From: Phycisphaerales bacterium
GTDB taxonomy: Bacteria > Planctomycetota > Phycisphaerae > Tepidisphaerales > Tepidisphaeraceae
DNA: 9,751 bases
Direction of reading: 5' to 3'
Assembly: GCA_028288875.1 (NCBI GenBank)
Contig: JAQGHK010000552.1
Span: forward strand, 1-9,751
A program made the position numbers and the translations under genes. Of this stretch, positions 6,087-9,751 are shown piece after piece (the first letter of the stretch is position 1; the number at the start of each line of letters is the position of its first letter). Under the pieces are notes generated by a model. The model worked only from the letters and a program-made list of their open reading frames with translations, did no database searches and was not told the origin of the DNA.

Positions 6087-7123
6087 GCGACCTCCTGAAC
6101 AACGGCCCGCTTGTCTTCCAGCGACGGCACCGTAGCCCGCGCCTGCTCGTAGCCGGGCGCGTGATGGCAGGCCGCCCAGTGGCGCGACCGCACTTCTCGC
6201 AAATCGGGCTCTACTTTCACGCACTTCTCATCGCCCTGCATGGCTGGGCAACGATTGTGGAACTTACAGCCGGTCGGAAAGTCTGCCGGGCTGGGCACGA
6301 TGCCGGGAATGGTTTCCAAACGATGCGTTTTGACGCCGAGCTTCGGCACGCTGCGAAGCAACCCCTGTGTATAAGGATGCTGCGGCGCGTCGAACAACAT
6401 CTCTACGGCGGCCGCCTCGACGATCCGACTTGCGTACATCACCGACACGGTATCGGCTTGCTCGGCCACAACACCAAGATCGTGGGTGATCATCAGGATG
6501 GCCATGCCGGTGTCGTGCTGGAGCTTGCGAAGCAGTTCGAGGATCTGTGCCTGAATGGTGACGTCGAGCGCGGTCGTCGGCTCATCCGCAATCAACAACT
6601 TGGGCTTACAGGCCAGCGCCATTGCGATCATGATGCGTTGCCGCATGCCGCCGGACATCTGGTGCGGATATTCGCCCAGCCGGCGGCGTGGATCATTAAT
6701 GCCGACATCGCCGAGGGCCTTTTCGGCGATCGCCATCGCCTCGCGCCCGTTCACGTGCTGGTGCAATGTGACGGCTTCGACGATCTGGTTGCCGATGGTG
6801 AATACCGGGTTCAGGCTGGTCATCGGCTCCTGGAAAATCATCGCGATATCCCGGCCGCGAACTTTCCGCATCTCCGGCTCCGTCAGCTTCACCAGATCGC
6901 GCCCCTCAAACAGGACCCGCCCGCCCGTGTACCGCGCCGGCGGCGTTGGCAGCAGTCGCAGAATCGACATCGCCGTGACGGACTTCCCGCAACCGCTCTC
7001 GCCGACGAGCGCAACGGTCTGCCCCGGATAGATCGAAAAGTTCGACCCATTCACCGCCTTCACCGGCCGCCGGCCAGTGTCGAACTCGATCGAGAGATTG
7101 TCGATGCGGAGCAATGGATCCAT
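6083..7123 (-). CDS. oppD: Peptide ABC transporter ATP-binding protein, OppD/DppD-like
   Basis: A 346-residue ATPase subunit, normal in length for OppD/DppD. It starts MDPLLRIDNLSIEF at 7121-7123, the usual start of the family; the frame extends to 7174, but that part overlaps the permease gene and lacks homology. Walker A is GESGCGKS (41-48), the Q-loop Gln98 (MIFQEPMTSLNP), the signature SGGMRQR (157-163), Walker B LLIADEP (176-182) with E181, and the switch His214 (MITHDLG). All catalytic residues are present. The C-terminal region has TGCKFHNRCP and Cys at 286, 292, 301 and 319, the usual four-cysteine arrangement of the family. A small oddity is YASRIVE (230-236) where YAGRIVE is usual. 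The start lies 16 bases after the stop of the OppC-like gene, and the end overlaps the OppF-like gene by four bases. Confidence 0.95.
   Translation of the reverse strand: MDPLLRIDNLSIEFDTGRRPVKAVNGSNFSIYPGQTVALVGESGCGKSVTAMSILRLLPTPPARYTGGRVLFEGRDLVKLTEPEMRKVRGRDIAMIFQEPMTSLNPVFTIGNQIVEAVTLHQHVNGREAMAIAEKALGDVGINDPRRRLGEYPHQMSGGMRQRIMIAMALACKPKLLIADEPTTALDVTIQAQILELLRKLQHDTGMAILMITHDLGVVAEQADTVSVMYASRIVEAAAVEMLFDAPQHPYTQGLLRSVPKLGVKTHRLETIPGIVPSPADFPTGCKFHNRCPAMQGDEKCVKVEPDLREVRSRHWAACHHAPGYEQARATVPSLEDKRAVVQEVA
6091..6096 (-). promoter_or_regulatory. Shine-Dalgarno site deciding the oppF start
   Basis: The minus strand reads AGGAGG, a full consensus match, inside the last codons of the OppD-like gene. 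It lies four bases upstream of the ATG at 6084-6086. It selects this start over the in-frame upstream ATG at 6222-6224. Confidence 0.75.
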
Positions 7124-7139
7124 GTCAGGCCTATTAAAG

Positions 7140-8369
7140 CTATTCGCGCTTCCGCGCCCGCGGGTCGAGAGCATCGCGCAGCGATTCGCCGATGGTGTTG
7201 TACGCCAGAACCGTCAAAAAGATGGCCAGGCCGGGAAATACGCCGAGCCACCAGTAAAACCGGCTCCCGCCGACAGCTTGATTGAGAAGCTGACCCCAGC
7301 TCGGCGCGTCCACCGGACCAAGCCCAAGGAAGCTAAGGCTGGCCTCGGCGGTAATGGCCGACGCCACGCCGAAGCTGGCCGATACCAGCACCGGCGAAAT
7401 GCCGTTGGGCAGCATGTGCAGGAAGACCACCCGCCACGTCGGAAGCCCGCCGGCCCGAGCGGCATGGACAAAATCTTGGTTCCGCAGGCTCAGAAACTGC
7501 GCACGAATGAACACGGCATAACCCGTCCAGCTGGTCAGGCCGATGATCAGCATGATCAGGTATAGATTGCGGTCGAAGAACGCGACGAACGTCAGCAGCA
7601 AGTACAGCTGCGGGATCGAGGAGAAGATTTCGATCAGCCGCATGCCCAGCAGATCCGTCAGGCCGCCGAAATAGCCCATCAAGCCGCCGATGGTCACGCC
7701 GATGACGAGCGACACACCTTCGGCAATGAAGCCGACAGATAGTGCAACCCGGCAGGCATGGATCATGCGCGAGGCAATGTCGCTTCCATTGATCTCAGTG
7801 CCAAGCCAATGTCCCTTGCGCGGTGACCACGGGTGCGGCTCGCTTGGGTGGTCGGGATCATAGATGTCGCGGAGATAATCGCTGGGCGAATAGGGAATCG
7901 GTGACCGTAACACCCACTGCACCCGCCCCGCCGCCTCGGCCTCGCGATATTCGGAGTAGACGGTGATCTGATCGGTACGGGTCGACAGCGTGAAATAGCT
8001 GGCCGTGCCCGTGACGAGCAGCAGAAGGCCGGTAAGCAGCAGCCGCAGCATGCCGCTCCGACGGCGCGTGGTGGTCAGCACGCTGATGGAGAGGAGCGTG
8101 CCGATGAAGACAAAGGTGTCGGACCACTGCAGCCCCCGCAGAAACGGGCTGGACCACTGGTCGTCCATTTTCAGAAGAAGCGGCCGCGAGTTGGCGAGCA
8201 GCGGCGCAAAAACCGCAAGGAATGCGATGACGCCCAGCCACACCATACCGAGCCGCACGCCGGTGCTTCGCGCGGCATCGGCGACGGCCAATGCGACTAG
8301 GCCGCGCGACGCCCGGTGCCCGTCGGACGGCATATCGATCATCGTCGGATCGGTGGCCAGCTCACTCAT
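7140..8369 (-). CDS. oppC: Peptide ABC transporter permease, OppC/DppC-like, with enlarged N-terminal region
   Basis: A 409-residue inner-membrane permease that forms the translocation channel with the OppB-like subunit. The first membrane segment is at about 38-58. The conserved pre-channel motif HWLGTEINGSDIASR spans 187-201. Core membrane segments follow near 206-232, 244-264, 268-292, 322-345 and 372-396. The EAA loop that contacts the ATPases is AARAGGLPTWRVVFLHMLP (303-321). The family is usually about 280-310 residues. Here the first helix and HWLGTE are separated by about 125 residues, including two further hydrophobic segments (about 84-99 and 108-126) and a polar stretch (about 130-185). 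The ATG (8367-8369) overlaps the stop of the OppB-like gene by eight bases; the ribosome site is weak (GGGTGAG nearby). The end lies 16 bases before the OppD-like start. Confidence 0.93.
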   Translation of the reverse strand: MSELATDPTMIDMPSDGHRASRGLVALAVADAARSTGVRLGMVWLGVIAFLAVFAPLLANSRPLLLKMDDQWSSPFLRGLQWSDTFVFIGTLLSISVLTTTRRRSGMLRLLLTGLLLLVTGTASYFTLSTRTDQITVYSEYREAEAAGRVQWVLRSPIPYSPSDYLRDIYDPDHPSEPHPWSPRKGHWLGTEINGSDIASRMIHACRVALSVGFIAEGVSLVIGVTIGGLMGYFGGLTDLLGMRLIEIFSSIPQLYLLLTFVAFFDRNLYLIMLIIGLTSWTGYAVFIRAQFLSLRNQDFVHAARAGGLPTWRVVFLHMLPNGISPVLVSASFGVASAITAEASLSFLGLGPVDAPSWGQLLNQAVGGSRFYWWLGVFPGLAIFLTVLAYNTIGESLRDALDPRARKRE

Positions 8370-9435
8370 AGCTCACCCGTGGGTCCGCGACGACGTAGCA
8401 CAAGTCGGCGATGAGCAGACTGATCGTGCTGATGACCGCGATCACCAGCGTCATCGACAGCACGACCTCGCGGTCGCGCACGCTGATGGCCTGCAGGGTG
8501 AGGTTGCCCATGCCATTGAGGCTGAAAATCTGTTCCACGATGACCGATCCTCCGAGCAGCCCCGGCAGAATCGATGACGCGACGGTGATCAGCGGCAACA
8601 CGCCGTTGCGCAGCACGTGGCGAAACAGAATGGTCTTTTCAGTCTGTCCCTTCGCGCGGGCTGTACGGACGAAGTCGGCTCCCATGTTTTCCAGCATGCT
8701 CGACCGCGTGAGCTTGGAGAGAAAAGCGAAGCCGCCATAGGTGAGACAGATGACCGGCCCCGCCAGATGCCAAAGCCGATCTAAAAGCCAGCCGGGATGA
8801 TGTTTCGCGAAGGATGGGAAGAAGCTCCACTCCGCCGCCAGTGGATTACTCAATTGGCCGATCGGGAAGATCGGCCAGTAGTCGCGGTTGGCCAGGAAGC
8901 CGATGAGCATGACACCGACCCACATCACCGGCAGTGACCAGAGCCCGATCAGCACGACCCCCGTCGTGACGTCAAAGGTCGACCCTTTCTTCGCGGCCGT
9001 CAGAATGCCGGCGGAGATGGAAATGCCGTACACCAGTGGCAGGGTGACAAGGTTCAAAGTGAGCGTGACGGGCAGCGCTTCGGCGATCATGTCCGTTACC
9101 GGCCGCTCGCGCGTAAAGCTGCGTCCCAGGTCGGGCGCCTTAAAGCCGAAGCGCATCGAAGCCGGCCAGCCCGTTCCGGGCGGCTTGATGCCGATCGGTA
9201 ACACGTTGTTGAGCCATTTTCCGTATTGAACGATGAACGGATCTTTCAGGCCGAAACGCTGATTCAGATAATCCTCGCGGGCTTTGCGTTCTTCCGGACG
9301 CATTGATCCGGCGTCGCTCAGCAGCGAGCCGCCAACGCCGCCGGGCGACATCCACATCACGGCGAACACCACCAGGGTGATGCCGAGCACCGTAGGAACC
9401 ATCAGGAGAATGCGTCGAACGATGTAATTAAGCAT
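8362..9435 (-). CDS. oppB: Peptide ABC transporter permease, OppB/DppB-like
   Basis: A 357-residue inner-membrane permease, the usual partner of OppC. It starts MLNYIVRRILLMVPTVLGIT, the hallmark N-terminal helix of the family (about 8-29). Periplasmic motif FGLKDPFIVQYGKWL (61-75) and DLGRSFTRERPVTDMI (102-117) follow. Further membrane segments lie near 118-147, 157-181, 222-240, 276-300 and 327-350. The EAA loop is TARAKGQTEKTILFRHVLRNG (258-278), and EQIFSLNGMG (301-310) corresponds to the conserved EXIFxxPGxG. It is longer than typical OppB (about 306) because of extra residues at 75-100 and in the periplasmic loop at 184-220; YejB-type permeases are of similar length. It begins nine bases after the stop of the solute-binding protein gene and overlaps the OppC-like gene by eight bases. 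No clear Shine-Dalgarno site is visible. Confidence 0.95.
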   Translation of the reverse strand: MLNYIVRRILLMVPTVLGITLVVFAVMWMSPGGVGGSLLSDAGSMRPEERKAREDYLNQRFGLKDPFIVQYGKWLNNVLPIGIKPPGTGWPASMRFGFKAPDLGRSFTRERPVTDMIAEALPVTLTLNLVTLPLVYGISISAGILTAAKKGSTFDVTTGVVLIGLWSLPVMWVGVMLIGFLANRDYWPIFPIGQLSNPLAAEWSFFPSFAKHHPGWLLDRLWHLAGPVICLTYGGFAFLSKLTRSSMLENMGADFVRTARAKGQTEKTILFRHVLRNGVLPLITVASSILPGLLGGSVIVEQIFSLNGMGNLTLQAISVRDREVVLSMTLVIAVISTISLLIADLCYVVADPRVSYE

Positions 9436-9444
9436 GCCGGCCGT

Positions 9445-9750
9445 TTACTTCGTGTAACGCTGCTTCGCCTTAGGGACGTACCACTCACTGTCCGGGTTCA
9501 GGCCCAGCGGCAGCTTCTGCACGTTGCCGATTCGACCGTCCAGCAGCACCAGCGTCTTAGGGAAGAACAGGAACGTGTACGGCTGATCTTCGTACAGGAT
9601 GTCGTGGACCTTGTTCCAGAGCTTCAAACGGGCAGACTCATCGAGTGTGCGACGGGCTTGTTCGATTGCCTTGTCGAGCTCGTCGCTGTGGTATGACATA
9701 AAATCATCGCCGCCGGCAGCCATCTGACTGCTGTGGAACATCTGGAAGAT
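9445..9750 (-). CDS. Peptide ABC transporter solute-binding protein (family 5), C-terminal end
   Basis: Partial: only the last 101 residues are visible, and the frame is open through the right edge, so the start and signal peptide lie outside. The ending matches SBP family 5 (DppA/OppA type). It has a segment like YHSDELDKAIEQARRTLDES, then A-R-x-x-L-W-x-x-V-H-D-I-L-Y-E-D-Q-P-Y-T-F-L-F-F-P, the typical C-terminal helix and strand that close the first lobe. The gene would encode the extracytoplasmic receptor that captures peptides or similar ligands and delivers them to the two permeases. It is first in gene order among the transporter genes seen here and ends nine bases before the OppB-like start, consistent with one transcript. 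Ligand specificity cannot be judged from this fragment. Confidence 0.9.
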   Translation of the reverse strand: MFQMFHSSQMAAGGDDFMSYHSDELDKAIEQARRTLDESARLKLWNKVHDILYEDQPYTFLFFPKTLVLLDGRIGNVQKLPLGLNPDSEWYVPKAKQRYTK

Positions 9751-9751
9751 G

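Noticed and set aside
6087..6224. N-terminal extension of the OppF-like frame
   Set aside because: It lies inside the OppD-like gene, is Arg/Ala/Gly-rich, and the ATG at 6086 has a consensus ribosome site and the expected 4-base overlap.
6161..7285. Plus-strand open frame of 374 codons opposite the OppD-like gene
   Set aside because: It is a shadow of the ATPase, whose Walker and signature motifs are all intact on the minus strand. The His/Arg-rich translation has no recognisable domain.
1..9751. CRISPR arrays, tRNA or rRNA genes, insertion sequences, phage or defence genes
   Set aside because: No repeat-spacer pattern, cloverleaf sequence, terminal inverted repeats or related protein motifs were seen. 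Nearly all of the window is accounted for by the genes listed.

Overview
The window is GC-rich, densely coded bacterial chromosome. The best guess is a planctomycete, perhaps of the Phycisphaerae. This rests on the style of the proteins: a gamma subunit starting MAKARAIVKRRKAVRNIRKI, a cytoplasmic FHA-GAF-histidine kinase, and membrane proteins with an N-terminal CxxC...CPECG zinc ribbon. No rRNA or other phylogenetic marker is present, so the assignment is inference. I see no tRNA, rRNA, CRISPR array, transposase, integrase or phage gene.

Left block (1-1925, all minus strand): a membrane protein joining a zinc ribbon, about five membrane segments and a C-terminal SRPBCC-like domain is followed, with a 4-base stop/start overlap, by a small SRPBCC-like protein. 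After a 45-base gap comes the N-terminal third or so of a BNR/Asp-box repeat (sialidase-like beta-propeller) protein that runs off the left edge. The last gene has its own candidate promoter and a strong Shine-Dalgarno site.

Centre (2044-3795, plus strand): one large soluble sensor kinase with FHA, GAF, phospho-acceptor and HATPase parts. It is divergent from the left block, and no response regulator lies beside it. It converges on atpG across a short spacer holding a perfect 11-bp hairpin that probably terminates transcription from both sides.

Right block (3861-9751, all minus strand): a peptide ABC transporter operon read right to left. It holds a family 5 solute-binding protein (C-terminal end only), two permeases (OppB-like, OppC-like) and two ATPases (OppD-like, OppF-like), tightly packed with 4- and 8-base overlaps at two of the four junctions. 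Together they would capture peptides outside the inner membrane and import them at the cost of ATP. Downstream of the last ATPase, across 168 bases with two promoter-like motifs and a leader hairpin, lies atpG, the gamma subunit of F1 ATP synthase. No other ATP synthase gene is adjacent to it.

Most of the window is ordinary housekeeping and transport. The items most worth a second look are the isolated atpG with an Ala-rich insert, the FHA-linked kinase with a non-canonical H-box, the OppC-like permease with a large insert carrying extra membrane segments, and the paired SRPBCC-like genes. I do not see convincing evidence of an undescribed defence, mobile or biosynthetic system.
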